Of a DNA stretch of 41,029 nt, positions 1 to 7,157 are shown piece after piece. Numbering within the stretch: the first letter of the stretch is position 1; each line of letters begins with the position of its first letter. The position numbers and the translations under genes were made by a program. This DNA is from a virus, in the IMG/VR virus record IMGVR_UViG_3300031707_000052, positions 1-41,029 of that record. One strand, given 5' to 3'. The notes under the pieces are model-generated. The model was not told the origin of the DNA. It saw only the letters and a list, made by a program, of their open reading frames with translations, and did not search any database.

Positions 1-35
1 CGAAGCCGGCGGCGAAGAAGAACTCGCTGTTCTAA
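1..35 (+). CDS. 3' end of an unidentified gene (partial)
   Basis: Only the last ten codons are in the window. Reading from base 3 they give KPAAKKNSLF followed by TAA at 33-35. A short Lys/Ala tail ending in a hydrophobic or aromatic residue is common in phage ssDNA-binding and recombination proteins, but nothing else supports that identity. The reading frame is inferred from its plausible composition and the stop codon. Confidence 0.4.
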   Translation, partial: KPAAKKNSLF

Positions 36-48
36 CGAGCGAAGTAAC

Positions 49-124
49 CGGCTCTCATCAATTCAGGTTCTCCGCTAGGTGCTAACCGCAAGAACCCGGC
101 GCGCCCAGCGAAGGATGAGAGCCG
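49..124. repeat. 11-bp inverted repeat with structured loop upstream of the ATPase gene
   Basis: CGGCTCTCATC at 49-59 is the exact reverse complement of GATGAGAGCCG at 114-124. Inside the 54-nt loop GGTTCT (66-71) can pair with AGAACC (91-96), giving a nested stem. The element fills most of the 131-nt gap between the first stop codon and the GTG start at 167. There is no T-tract, so it is not a typical intrinsic terminator. It could be an RNA structure in the leader, a small RNA, or a protein-binding palindrome. It was checked as a tRNA and rejected because no T-loop motif is present. Confidence 0.6.
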
Positions 125-166
125 TGTAGTTCGCCCGACAGGAACCGATTTCAGGAGGGGACTACC

Positions 167-2407
167 GTGAAGATCACGATGAGTGGGATGAAGGCGACCG
201 ACCGCGTCCTCGACCTCGGCGCGCTGAACATCCTGTCGGCCCCCAACGGGACGGGGAAATCAGCACTCGCCGATGCCCTCCGCTTCCTCGCCTTGGGGCA
301 CGTCCCGGCGCTCGGCCGCACGCCCTCCGCGACGGCCGCCCTGATGCGCGGCTCGGACCTGGCGGTGACGGTGACGCTCGACGACGGGCGGACGGTAGAG
401 CGGACCCTCTCGCGCACCGCCGCGGGGACGTACCGGACGGGGGTCGCCTGCTCCTGGCTCGCGAAGGCGAAGGCGTCGGAACATGAGGCCGAGGTCCTGC
501 GCCTGTTCGGACGCGAGGAGGCCGACGTCGCCGAGGCCCTCGACATCCGGCAGCTTCTCTCCGCCACTCCCCAGCAGCGGGCCGCGCGGATCGCGACGCT
601 GCTGGAGGCCGGACGGTCGAGCGCGACGTCGCGGCTCGAAGGGATCGGGCGCGGAATGATCGCCCGCCTGGTCAACCTCCCCGAGGAGCGGCTCCCGAAG
701 GACTCGGGGGCGGCCTTCGAGCTGGTCGCCGAGCCGCAGCAGGAGGCGTGGGGCGAGATCCGCGCGACGGTCAAGGCTCGGGTCGAGGCCGGGCTGGAGA
801 ACGCCATCGCGTGGGCCAACGAGGAGAAGAGGCGCGCCGCGGACGGCGTCCAGAAGCGCATCCAGGCGAAGGCGGAGATCGAGCGGCGGCTGGCGAGTCT
901 CCCGGCGGCTGCCGGCGACGTGAAGGCGCTGGAGGCGGAGCGGACCCGGCTGGAGCAGCAGATCGGAGGGGCCCGGGAGCGGCTCGCGGAAGCCGGCCGG
1001 AAGGTAGCGATGATCGCAAGCGCCCGGGGCGAGGTCGCGGGCCGGAAGGCTCAGCTCGCCGAGGCCGTGGCGGCCATCCGCAAGGCGCAGCTCGACGCCG
1101 GGGACGTCTCGGACGCGGCGCTGGCGGAGGTGCAGGGGAAGCTCGACAACTTCAAGTTCGGCCCCACCGAGACGATCTTCGCCGCGAAACTGAAGGCGGC
1201 GCGGGACAAGGCCGCGGCCGTCGAGGAGAAGGCCAAGCGGATGCCGCCCCGCCCGGAACTCCCGAGCCAGGCGGAAGAGACCGCGCGCGTCGAGGACCTG
1301 GAGCGCCAGTTCAAGGCGGCGACGGACTCCCCGTGGGCGGAGATCGGCGTGATCGGCAAGGCCCTCGCCAAGTCGACAACCGAGACGACGAAGAAACACG
1401 GGATGCGGCTTCAGGCGCTCGCGCGGAAGTGGGGTGGCGCGGACCCCGAGGAGATCGGCGCGGCTCTCGACAAGGCGTCGAAGGCGCTGGAGGCGAAGCA
1501 CGCGGCCGTCGAGAAAGCGATGCTGGCGGAGAAGAAGTACGAGGACGACCTGGCACGGCTGAAGGCGGAGCAGGTTGCCGCCGACGCCGCGGTGGACGAC
1601 CTCGTCGACGTCATCGAGAAGAAACGGCTGGATCAGCAAGCGGCTATCGAGGTCGAGCGCGCCAAGCTCATCAAGACCCGCGACGCCATCGCCCTGTCTC
1701 TCGACCGCATCACGTCGGCCGCCACCGCTCGCGACCACGCCCGGCACGCGCTGGAGCACGCCGAGCGGCGGGTGGCCGAGCTGGGCGCGGCTCCCGAGGC
1801 CGTCGCCGACGATACCCCGGCGCTGGCCGCCTCCCTCGTCAAGGTCCAGTCCTCCCTCGCCTCCCTCGGCGCGGCCGGCGCGGTCAAGGCGGAGCTCGCC
1901 TCCATCGCCCGGGAGATCGAGCGGGAGGAGGCCCTCCGGCAGGTCTGCGCGGCGGTGGAGTACAGCCTGCAGCGTTCGCGCGAGCAGGAGATAACGGACG
2001 CGGGGGGGCCGCTTCTTTCGATCATGGGCACCTCCCTCGCCGCAGCCGGTCGAAAAGAGGCCGCGTACTTCAGGGCCTCGAAGTCGGCCGTCGAGATCGG
2101 CTGGCGGCACGGGGACGGGACGGAGGTCTCCGTCGCTTCCATGTCCGGGGGGGAGTACGTCCTCTTCGCGGCCGCCCTCACCGCGGCGACGATCATCCTC
2201 CGGGGCGCGCCGCTCCGGGTCCTCCTGGTGGAGGCCGGGGAGACGGACGACACGAACCTTCGCGCGCTCCTGCGCGGGATTGAGGCGGTGGCGGATCGGC
2301 TCTCGACGGTGATCGTCTCGACGCAGCAGCCGGTCGAGGTCGCCCCCGGCTGGAACGTGGTGACGCTCGACCGGACGGTGGCGGAGGTGGCGGAGGCGTC
2401 GGCGTGA
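167..2407 (+). CDS. SMC/Rad50-like AAA ATPase (recombination or DNA repair)
   Basis: A 746-aa protein with a split ABC-type ATPase head. The Walker A motif APNGTGKS is at residues 25-32, and the ABC signature SGGE at 660-663 is followed by a Walker B-like strand near 684-692. The middle 400 residues are Ala/Glu/Lys/Arg-rich heptad-like sequence expected to form a long antiparallel coiled coil. No CxxC zinc hook is visible, so it is not a canonical SbcC/Rad50. The Walker B region reads VLLVEAGE, with Glu where Asp is usual and two extra residues before the catalytic Glu. The GTG start follows AGGAGGGG (153-160) at six-base spacing. Phage relatives usually act with a nuclease in recombination or replication. 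No partner nuclease is in the window, although one could lie upstream. The general class is secure, the exact role is not. Confidence 0.85.
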   Translation: MKITMSGMKATDRVLDLGALNILSAPNGTGKSALADALRFLALGHVPALGRTPSATAALMRGSDLAVTVTLDDGRTVERTLSRTAAGTYRTGVACSWLAKAKASEHEAEVLRLFGREEADVAEALDIRQLLSATPQQRAARIATLLEAGRSSATSRLEGIGRGMIARLVNLPEERLPKDSGAAFELVAEPQQEAWGEIRATVKARVEAGLENAIAWANEEKRRAADGVQKRIQAKAEIERRLASLPAAAGDVKALEAERTRLEQQIGGARERLAEAGRKVAMIASARGEVAGRKAQLAEAVAAIRKAQLDAGDVSDAALAEVQGKLDNFKFGPTETIFAAKLKAARDKAAAVEEKAKRMPPRPELPSQAEETARVEDLERQFKAATDSPWAEIGVIGKALAKSTTETTKKHGMRLQALARKWGGADPEEIGAALDKASKALEAKHAAVEKAMLAEKKYEDDLARLKAEQVAADAAVDDLVDVIEKKRLDQQAAIEVERAKLIKTRDAIALSLDRITSAATARDHARHALEHAERRVAELGAAPEAVADDTPALAASLVKVQSSLASLGAAGAVKAELASIAREIEREEALRQVCAAVEYSLQRSREQEITDAGGPLLSIMGTSLAAAGRKEAAYFRASKSAVEIGWRHGDGTEVSVASMSGGEYVLFAAALTAATIILRGAPLRVLLVEAGETDDTNLRALLRGIEAVADRLSTVIVSTQQPVEVAPGWNVVTLDRTVAEVAEASA

Positions 2408-2429
2408 ACCATTTTGCGGGGAGATTCCC

Positions 2430-3416
2430 ATGCCGTGCGTCACCGTCGCGACTCAGGCCGAACTCGATGCGGCGATCACCGCGAAGGCCGAGTGCATCCA
2501 CATCGAGGCGGACGGCGAATTCCGCTGCGAGGTCTCGGCCAGTCTGCAATTCGAGATCAGCGGCAAGGCGCGATTCTACGTCGAGGCGTGGGACTCCTCC
2601 CAGCCGCACGTCGTGGCGTGGGGGTCCTCCCAGCCGCACGTCGTGGCGTGGGGGTCCTCCCAGCCGCACGTCGTGGCGTGGGGGTCCTCCCAGCCGCACG
2701 TCGTGGCGTGGGACTCCTCCCAGCCGCACGTCGTGGCGCGGGGGTCCTCCCAGCCGCACGTCGTGGCGCGGGGGTCCTCCCAGCCGCACGTCGAGGCGTG
2801 GGACTCCTCCCAGCCGCACGTCGTGGCGTGGGGGTCCTCCCAGCCGCACGTCGAGGCGTGGGGCTCCTCCCAGCCGCACGTCGAGGCGTGGGGGTCCTCC
2901 CAGCCGCACGTCGAGGCGTGGGGCCATTCGATGCTCTCGATCTTCGGCGCGGTCGCGATCAAGGCCGCGAAGACCGTGTACGTCCTCCTGCGCGGAAAAG
3001 GCGCGAAGGTAACGGGCGGGATCGTGCGGCGCGTCGAGGTCGGAACGGCTGCCGAGTGGTGCGCGTACTACGGCGTCGAGGTCAAGGGCAAAGTCGCCAT
3101 CCTCTACAAGGCGCTCAATGAGGACTACCACTCGCCGCACGGCACGCTGTATGCGCCCGGGACTGTGCCCGTCGCGCCTGACTGGGACGGCGGGAAGGCC
3201 GAGTGCGGCGGCGGCCTGCACTTCTCGCCGACCCCGGGACACGCACGCGAATTCCACGACTCGGCCAAGCGGTATTGCGCCTGCCCCGTCGCGCTCAAAG
3301 ACATCGTGGTCCACCCGGACGGCCAGTATCCGCAGAAGGTCAAGGCAACGGGCTGCTGCGCGGCGGTGTGGGAATGCGACGTGAACGGAAAGAGGATCGA
3401 GGCGAAGAAGGCGTAG
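2430..3416 (+). CDS. Repeat protein with DUF7666-like C-terminal region
   Basis: A 328-aa protein in three parts. Residues 1-50 form a small beta-rich N-terminal segment. Residues about 51-165 are eleven near-identical decapeptides of the form AWGSSQPHVV or AWDSSQPHVE. Residues about 175-328 form a Cys/His-containing C-terminal domain that includes HFSPTPGHA and CACPVALKDI, resembling the domain found at the end of similar decapeptide-repeat proteins in phages and actinobacteria (DUF7666 by recollection). The regular ten-residue period suggests a stacked beta structure related to pentapeptide-repeat helices. The ATG is preceded by GGGGAGA eight bases upstream. The function is unknown. The repeats alternate Gly/Asp, Trp/Arg and Val/Glu, suggesting expansion by unequal recombination. 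Confidence is high that it is a gene and moderate for the family. Confidence 0.8.
   Translation: MPCVTVATQAELDAAITAKAECIHIEADGEFRCEVSASLQFEISGKARFYVEAWDSSQPHVVAWGSSQPHVVAWGSSQPHVVAWGSSQPHVVAWDSSQPHVVARGSSQPHVVARGSSQPHVEAWDSSQPHVVAWGSSQPHVEAWGSSQPHVEAWGSSQPHVEAWGHSMLSIFGAVAIKAAKTVYVLLRGKGAKVTGGIVRRVEVGTAAEWCAYYGVEVKGKVAILYKALNEDYHSPHGTLYAPGTVPVAPDWDGGKAECGGGLHFSPTPGHAREFHDSAKRYCACPVALKDIVVHPDGQYPQKVKATGCCAAVWECDVNGKRIEAKKA
2581..2910 (+). repeat. Eleven tandem 30-bp repeats in coding sequence
   Basis: Eleven head-to-tail 30-bp units, each ending in CAGCCGCACG, plus a truncated twelfth unit at 2911-2924. Variation is limited to a few positions: T or C in the Trp/Arg codon, GGG/GGC/GAC in the Gly/Asp codon, and T or A in the Val/Glu codon. 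The units keep the reading frame, so copy number can change without a frameshift. Confidence 0.95.
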
Positions 3417-3423
3417 CGATTCC

Positions 3424-3451
3424 AGCCCGTGCCGTGGGGACGTCACGGGCT
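3424..3451. other. Perfect 8-bp hairpin after the repeat-protein gene
   Basis: AGCCCGTG (3424-3431) and CACGGGCT (3444-3451) are perfect reverse complements separated by 12 nt. The hairpin lies in the 66-bp gap between the repeat protein and the winged-helix gene. No T-run follows, so it may be a processing or stability stem rather than a terminator. Confidence 0.5.
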
Positions 3452-3482
3452 TCGATGCGGCGGCTGGGGCTCCCGGGGACGT

Positions 3483-4121
3483 ATGCACAGTGCTAACATC
3501 GACAACTCGGAGCGCCTGCAAAGCGTGACGACCCTGATCTTCTCGCGTGGCGAGCAGGGCATCACGACGCGGGAGATCGACCGCACCGCGGATTGCGTGG
3601 CCGTGTCGGCGATCGTCGACGAGATCCGCGACAACGGCTTCCTGATCTCCTGCCGTCACGACGGGAAGACCGAGAAGGGCCGGCAGGTCTACCGTTACTG
3701 GTACGCCGGCTACGACCAGGACGCGGACATCCACGCGAAGAAGCGCACGGACAAGTCCTACTTCCCCCGCGGCCCCCACCCCACCGTCCACCTCGCCTCC
3801 GATCCTCCGACCCCCCTCGCGGACTCTGACGGCTCTTCGCCTACCGAACTCGGGTACGCCGAGATCCTGAACCCCCCGCCCGACGTCCCGTCGCACCTGA
3901 TAGGAGAGGTCATCCGGTTCGAGCGGATGCCGGAGGAGGAGAGACGGCGGTACCAGCGCGTGTGCGAGGGGCACGCCGCGGACGGGACGTGCCTCCTCTG
4001 CGCCTGGATCATCGCCGGCGACCACGACGACGTCCTGCCGTCCTACGCGCGGAAGGCCCACGTGCTCGTCTGCGCCGATCCTTCGTTGCCCTCGAATGTC
4101 GAGTTATGCCTATCGGGTTGA
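3483..4121 (+). CDS. Winged-helix domain protein of unknown function
   Basis: A 212-aa protein. Residues about 10-70 have the pattern of a winged helix: a first helix (LQSVTTLIFSRG), a TREID turn, a recognition helix (SAIVDEIRDNGFL), then a wing ending in YRYWYAG. This layout is typical of proteins that sense or bind DNA near phage replication genes. The C-terminal half is Pro-rich in the middle and ends with a Cys/His segment (CEGHAADGTCLLC), possibly a small metal site resembling the CxxH/CxxC ribbons of phage hypothetical proteins. The ATG at 3483 was chosen over an upstream in-frame ATG because the conserved-looking protein begins there. A Shine-Dalgarno match is weak (GGGGAC). Likely DNA-binding, but target and role are unknown. 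Confidence 0.7.
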   Translation: MHSANIDNSERLQSVTTLIFSRGEQGITTREIDRTADCVAVSAIVDEIRDNGFLISCRHDGKTEKGRQVYRYWYAGYDQDADIHAKKRTDKSYFPRGPHPTVHLASDPPTPLADSDGSSPTELGYAEILNPPPDVPSHLIGEVIRFERMPEEERRRYQRVCEGHAADGTCLLCAWIIAGDHDDVLPSYARKAHVLVCADPSLPSNVELCLSG

Positions 4122-4151
4122 CTCCCAAAGGTCCACCCGTAGCGGAGGACA

Positions 4152-4490
4152 ATGCACATGGCAAGAACCGGTGCCTTTGAATTTCGACTCGCTGTCAAGG
4201 CGGTAAATGGGGAGGTCCCCGGCGATTACCTTTGGATCGAACCCGGCGAGTGGGCGTGGATAGACCTGCGTACTTCGGGAGGCAACGGATGGTGCGTTAT
4301 TATTCGGTGTCCTGATTGCGGTTGCTGCGGGACACTGTGGCGGATTGACCGGGGACACAACATCGACGCGGAGGGCAATGTCAGTCCGAGCGTTCTCGAA
4401 ACGTGTCAGCATAACTGCGGATTCCACACGATGCCGACAAAACTACTCGGATATATGGAAAAAAGGCCACTGGGTACTGTCGTTCTCTAA
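4152..4490 (+). CDS. Small Cys/His-rich hypothetical protein
   Basis: A 112-aa protein, moderately lower in GC than its neighbours. It has a clear ribosome site (GCGGAGGAC) just before the ATG. Cys and His residues are grouped as CPDCGCC near residues 53-59 and CQHNC near 85-89, which could form one zinc site. No known family is recognised. A second ATG two codons downstream is an alternative start. The gene stands alone, followed by a 192-bp gap. Confidence 0.65.
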   Translation: MHMARTGAFEFRLAVKAVNGEVPGDYLWIEPGEWAWIDLRTSGGNGWCVIIRCPDCGCCGTLWRIDRGHNIDAEGNVSPSVLETCQHNCGFHTMPTKLLGYMEKRPLGTVVL

Positions 4491-4682
4491 CGCTACCCGT
4501 AGTTGCTTGGGAGTTAACCGGATAGGCATATGCCGAGTATCTCGGGCAGAGCCAGGCCCCCCCGGCCGATGCCGTCGCGTTCCCGCAGCGCGACGGAATC
4601 GGAAGGTCATCTCGTGGGACCCCCTCCCCCGCGGCGACCGCCGGGGCGGCTTGATTCTGCCACCCTCTCAGGAGACGCGACC
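4491..4682. other. Non-coding gap with an 8-bp GC hairpin
   Basis: This 192-bp gap has no convincing gene. CCGTCGCG (4572-4579) and CGCGACGG (4589-4596) form a perfect 8-bp stem with a 9-nt loop, and a second imperfect GC-rich stem is possible around 4626-4650. The ribosome site of the next gene (CAGGAGAC) ends the gap. No convincing promoter hexamers were found by eye. Confidence 0.45.
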
Positions 4683-5126
4683 ATGGCGAAAAAGTACCCG
4701 CTGGCGAAGCGCGGAACGATGGCCGAAGCGGCCGGCGTCAAACTCGACGACGAGGCCGAGACGATCACGCTGACGAATCCGGCCACTGGGAAGTCCGTCA
4801 CGCTCACGCCCGAACAAATGAAGCGGGCGGCGGGACGCATCAAACCCGTCCAATCCCACCTCCCCGGCATGGAGCCGGTGACGATCCCGGAGGTCGAGGA
4901 GGCGGCGAAGGCGTTCGCGGAGGCGAAGGAGGACCAGGCGGACGCGGCGGAGATCGCGAAGAACCGGGAGGAGGCCCTCATCAAAAAGATGCGGGCCCAC
5001 GAGATCCGGTTCTATCACAAGAACGGAATCCGGATCGAGATCTCCGAGACCGAGAAGGCCAAGGTGAAGGAAGACCAGAAGCGGCCGAAGCGCGACGAGC
5101 GCCGGCACCCCAACGCGACGGAGTGA
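4683..5126 (+). CDS. Charged coiled-coil-like hypothetical protein
   Basis: A 147-aa hydrophilic protein that starts MAKKYPLAKRG. The first 60 residues contain an ITLTNPATGKSVTLTPEQ beta segment, the rest is Glu/Lys/Ala-rich helix (VEEAAKAFAEAKEDQADAAE) ending in a very basic tail (KEDQKRPKRDERRHP). The ATG follows CAGGAGAC at eight-base spacing. It sits directly upstream of the endonuclease VII-like gene, its TGA ending two bases before that start codon, so the two are probably translated together. No family is recognised. The basic tail suggests nucleic-acid contact. Confidence 0.7.
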   Translation: MAKKYPLAKRGTMAEAAGVKLDDEAETITLTNPATGKSVTLTPEQMKRAAGRIKPVQSHLPGMEPVTIPEVEEAAKAFAEAKEDQADAAEIAKNREEALIKKMRAHEIRFYHKNGIRIEISETEKAKVKEDQKRPKRDERRHPNATE

Positions 5127-5128
5127 TC

Positions 5129-5923
5129 ATGACCCGCTTCGCCGCCCGTGAACGGAAGGCACTCGACGCGCTCATCGTGGGGGCCGTGCGATTCCCCAAG
5201 CAGATGATCAAGGGGATCCCCGCGGCTACTCGCGCGCCGTCCCGTTTCGCCGCCAAACTGGCTTCGCTTCGCGGCGACCGCATCGAGTGGCAGGAGGGCC
5301 TCGGGACCCTGGGCGGTGATTCAACAACAAGCCGAGGTAACGGGAAAATAAGCAAATCTGACGCCGTGGAAAACGAATCGCCAAGAAGATCATATAACAG
5401 ATTATATCGACTGAAGAATAGGAAGCGGTTGGCCGAGCGCCGTAGGGCGTGGCTGTTAAAGCATAAAGAAAGTACCAGGGAATATCATCGGATGTATCGA
5501 CCGAAGCACAAAGACATCATCAACGAAAACCACAGGAGGTGGGAGAGTAAGAACAAGAAAAAGATTAGTGAGAAGAGAAAGGCTTATCGCCTAAAGAATA
5601 GAGAGGCGGTTCTTATGCGGGAAAAAGCGCGTCGCAAAGGGAACAGAAAGTATCGCGCGGCGCGCCAACTTTGGAAGCGCCACAAAATGACCGTTCAAGA
5701 TTATGAGGCCATGTATGCCAAACAGGGTGGATTATGTGCAATCTGCGGTGGATGCAATCCACCCAGTCTGAATAATCGCACCCTCCACGTCGATCACGAC
5801 CACAAAACCAATCGAGTACGTGGCCTCTTGTGTTTGCACTGCAACACCGGCGTCGGGCATTTCAGAGATTCCCCGGAGAGGTTAATTAAGGCGGCGGAAT
5901 ATATTTCGAGCCACCAATCATGA
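5129..5923 (+). CDS. Endonuclease VII-like HNH nuclease fused to a high-GC N-terminus
   Basis: A 264-aa protein. Residues 203-250 carry the recombination endonuclease VII signature: CAIC (203-206), the His/Asp centre HVDHDH (220-225) and a second Cys pair C235/C238, with the usual RGLLC and YIS elements. This His-Me finger family cuts branched or specific duplex DNA and often behaves as a free-standing homing nuclease. Residues about 85-180 are a repetitive Arg/Lys/Tyr-rich linker, typical of DNA-wrapping segments in such nucleases. Residues 1-65 are different: high-GC coding like the surrounding phage genes and no similarity to the nuclease. Base composition drops sharply near 5320. The likely history is insertion of a mobile HNH gene into a resident gene, leaving a fused front end. 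The ATG has GGAG five bases upstream. Confidence 0.85.
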   Translation: MTRFAARERKALDALIVGAVRFPKQMIKGIPAATRAPSRFAAKLASLRGDRIEWQEGLGTLGGDSTTSRGNGKISKSDAVENESPRRSYNRLYRLKNRKRLAERRRAWLLKHKESTREYHRMYRPKHKDIINENHRRWESKNKKKISEKRKAYRLKNREAVLMREKARRKGNRKYRAARQLWKRHKMTVQDYEAMYAKQGGLCAICGGCNPPSLNNRTLHVDHDHKTNRVRGLLCLHCNTGVGHFRDSPERLIKAAEYISSHQS

Positions 5924-6450
5924 GCAGACCCGACTTCATTCAGTTCGGCGAGGGATGCGTCAGCGGTTGTATCTCGGGCCCTCTTCCTAATAAGTCCAAT
6001 TCCCGCCGGCTGTTCATTCAGCGGGGCCGGCTGCGCTCGATCAAGGAACAGGCGGCGCTCGACTGGCTCGCGGCCTTCGACGTGGCGGCGAGAGCGGGGC
6101 AGGCGCCCGCGGAACTCTCGAGGCTCACCAAGAAAGAGCGCGCCAAACTCCGCTACTCCCTCACCGCCACCGTCTATCAGGCGAACCTCCGGCGGGATCT
6201 CGACATCGAGCTTCTCTGCGATGCGCTCCAGAAGTCGGGCGTGATCGCGAATGACCGGGCGATCTGGGATAAGCACTCTCGGAGGGAGATAGACCGGGAG
6301 AATCCGAGGACGGAGTTTGTGGTGAGGCCTCTAACCGTCGCCGAGGTGCGCGAAGCCAAGAAGGCGAAGCCGGGATGCCGGCATCGGTGGGTGAGGGAAG
6401 GCGACGAACGCATCTGCTTGAAGTGCCAGAAGGCCGAGGAGGCGCGGTGA
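5920..6450 (+). CDS. rusA: RusA-like Holliday junction resolvase
   Basis: A 176-aa protein that matches the RusA pattern: an N-terminal Pro/Asn/Ser/Arg loop (GPLPNKSNSRR, residues 20-30) and an acidic cluster with D93, D95, D101 and D112 (DLDIELLCDAL, then SGVIANDRAIWD). RusA enzymes are dimeric, metal-dependent nucleases that resolve four-way junctions during phage replication and packaging. The usual Asn after the DxD is Ile here, so activity is likely but not certain. The C-terminus has an added CRHRW...CLKCQ segment resembling a small zinc ribbon. The ATG overlaps the end of the endonuclease VII-like gene by four bases, and the stop overlaps the methyltransferase GTG, so translation is coupled on both sides. 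Confidence 0.7.
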   Translation: MSRPDFIQFGEGCVSGCISGPLPNKSNSRRLFIQRGRLRSIKEQAALDWLAAFDVAARAGQAPAELSRLTKKERAKLRYSLTATVYQANLRRDLDIELLCDALQKSGVIANDRAIWDKHSRREIDRENPRTEFVVRPLTVAEVREAKKAKPGCRHRWVREGDERICLKCQKAEEAR

Positions 6451-7157
6451 AGCCCTACTACGAATCAGGCGGAATTACGATTTACCACGGGGATTGCAGG
6501 GAGATTCTGCCGGCCGGCCTTGAATACGATACCGTAATTTCAGATCCGCCGTATGGAATTCATTACAACGAGGAAGACGAGCCGCAAGCGAAGCACGTTG
6601 CCTCTCATCGTTGTCAGGTCGCCTCGGTTTTTGGAGATGATAAGCCGTTCGATCCGCGCCCCTGGATTGACCGCCCCGCGATTCTTTGGGGGGCCAACTG
6701 CTATTCAGACAAACTTCCGGCGCTGCCAACGTGGCTGGTCTGGGATAAGGTGACGCGCAACGGCCTAAAATTGCGAATCGCCGAATGCGAGTTTGCGTGG
6801 ACGAATTGCGTGGCTCGATCACAAGTCTTTCGCTACTTGTGGTCGGGCGCGTATCGGCAAGAGGAACGCGGCGAATATTGGCACCCGACGCAAAAGCCCG
6901 TGGACCTTATGCGGTGGTGTATTTCCCTTGCTCGTCCTGTGCCGACTATCATCTTGGACCCCTTCATGGGCTCCGGCACCACCCTCCGCGCCGCGAAGGA
7001 CCTGGGCCGCAAGGCCATCGGCATCGAGATCGAGGAAAAGTATTGCGAGATCGCCGCATTAAGATTGCAACAGCAGGTTATCGAGTTTCCCAGAAATGAA
7101 AAGCAAAGAGCCGGAATACAGGGCAGCCTACTGGAAACGCTGGGCGACAATCCATAG
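6447..7157 (+). CDS. Beta-class DNA methyltransferase (N6-adenine or N4-cytosine)
   Basis: A 236-aa enzyme. Motif IV DPPY is at residues 33-36 and motif I (LDPFMGSGTT) is at 170-179, giving the IV-before-I order of the beta class, and HPTQKP at 146-151 is the usual motif just before motif I. Such enzymes transfer a methyl group from S-adenosylmethionine to adenine N6 or cytosine N4. DPPY does not distinguish the two. The GTG start overlaps the resolvase stop (GTGA). An upstream ATG would add 24 residues of Arg-rich out-of-frame-like sequence. No cognate restriction gene is recognisable next door, so it probably modifies phage DNA for protection or regulation. Codon use is mosaic: the centre (about 6540-6900) is AT-richer than the end. 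Confidence 0.9.
   Translation: MKPYYESGGITIYHGDCREILPAGLEYDTVISDPPYGIHYNEEDEPQAKHVASHRCQVASVFGDDKPFDPRPWIDRPAILWGANCYSDKLPALPTWLVWDKVTRNGLKLRIAECEFAWTNCVARSQVFRYLWSGAYRQEERGEYWHPTQKPVDLMRWCISLARPVPTIILDPFMGSGTTLRAAKDLGRKAIGIEIEEKYCEIAALRLQQQVIEFPRNEKQRAGIQGSLLETLGDNP

Noticed and set aside
50-123. tRNA-like element
   Set aside because: The 74-nt span with complementary ends is tRNA-sized, but no T-loop, D-loop or anticodon arm could be built.
260-2443. A 727-codon minus-strand open frame opposite the SMC-like ATPase
   Set aside because: Same reason: Arg/Leu/Pro/Gly-rich shadow sequence with no motif, no ribosome site and no promoter recognised.
2581-2910. The 30-bp repeats as a CRISPR array
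   Set aside because: Units are directly adjacent with no spacers, they keep the reading frame, and they encode decapeptides. Not a CRISPR.
2193-4061. A 622-codon minus-strand open frame with repeat peptides (HDVRLGGPPR)
   Set aside because: It is the antisense readout of the 30-bp repeats and flanking genes; no independent start signals or domain.
4118-4150. Promoter at TTGACT before the 112-aa gene
   Set aside because: No acceptable -10 hexamer at 16-18 bp spacing.
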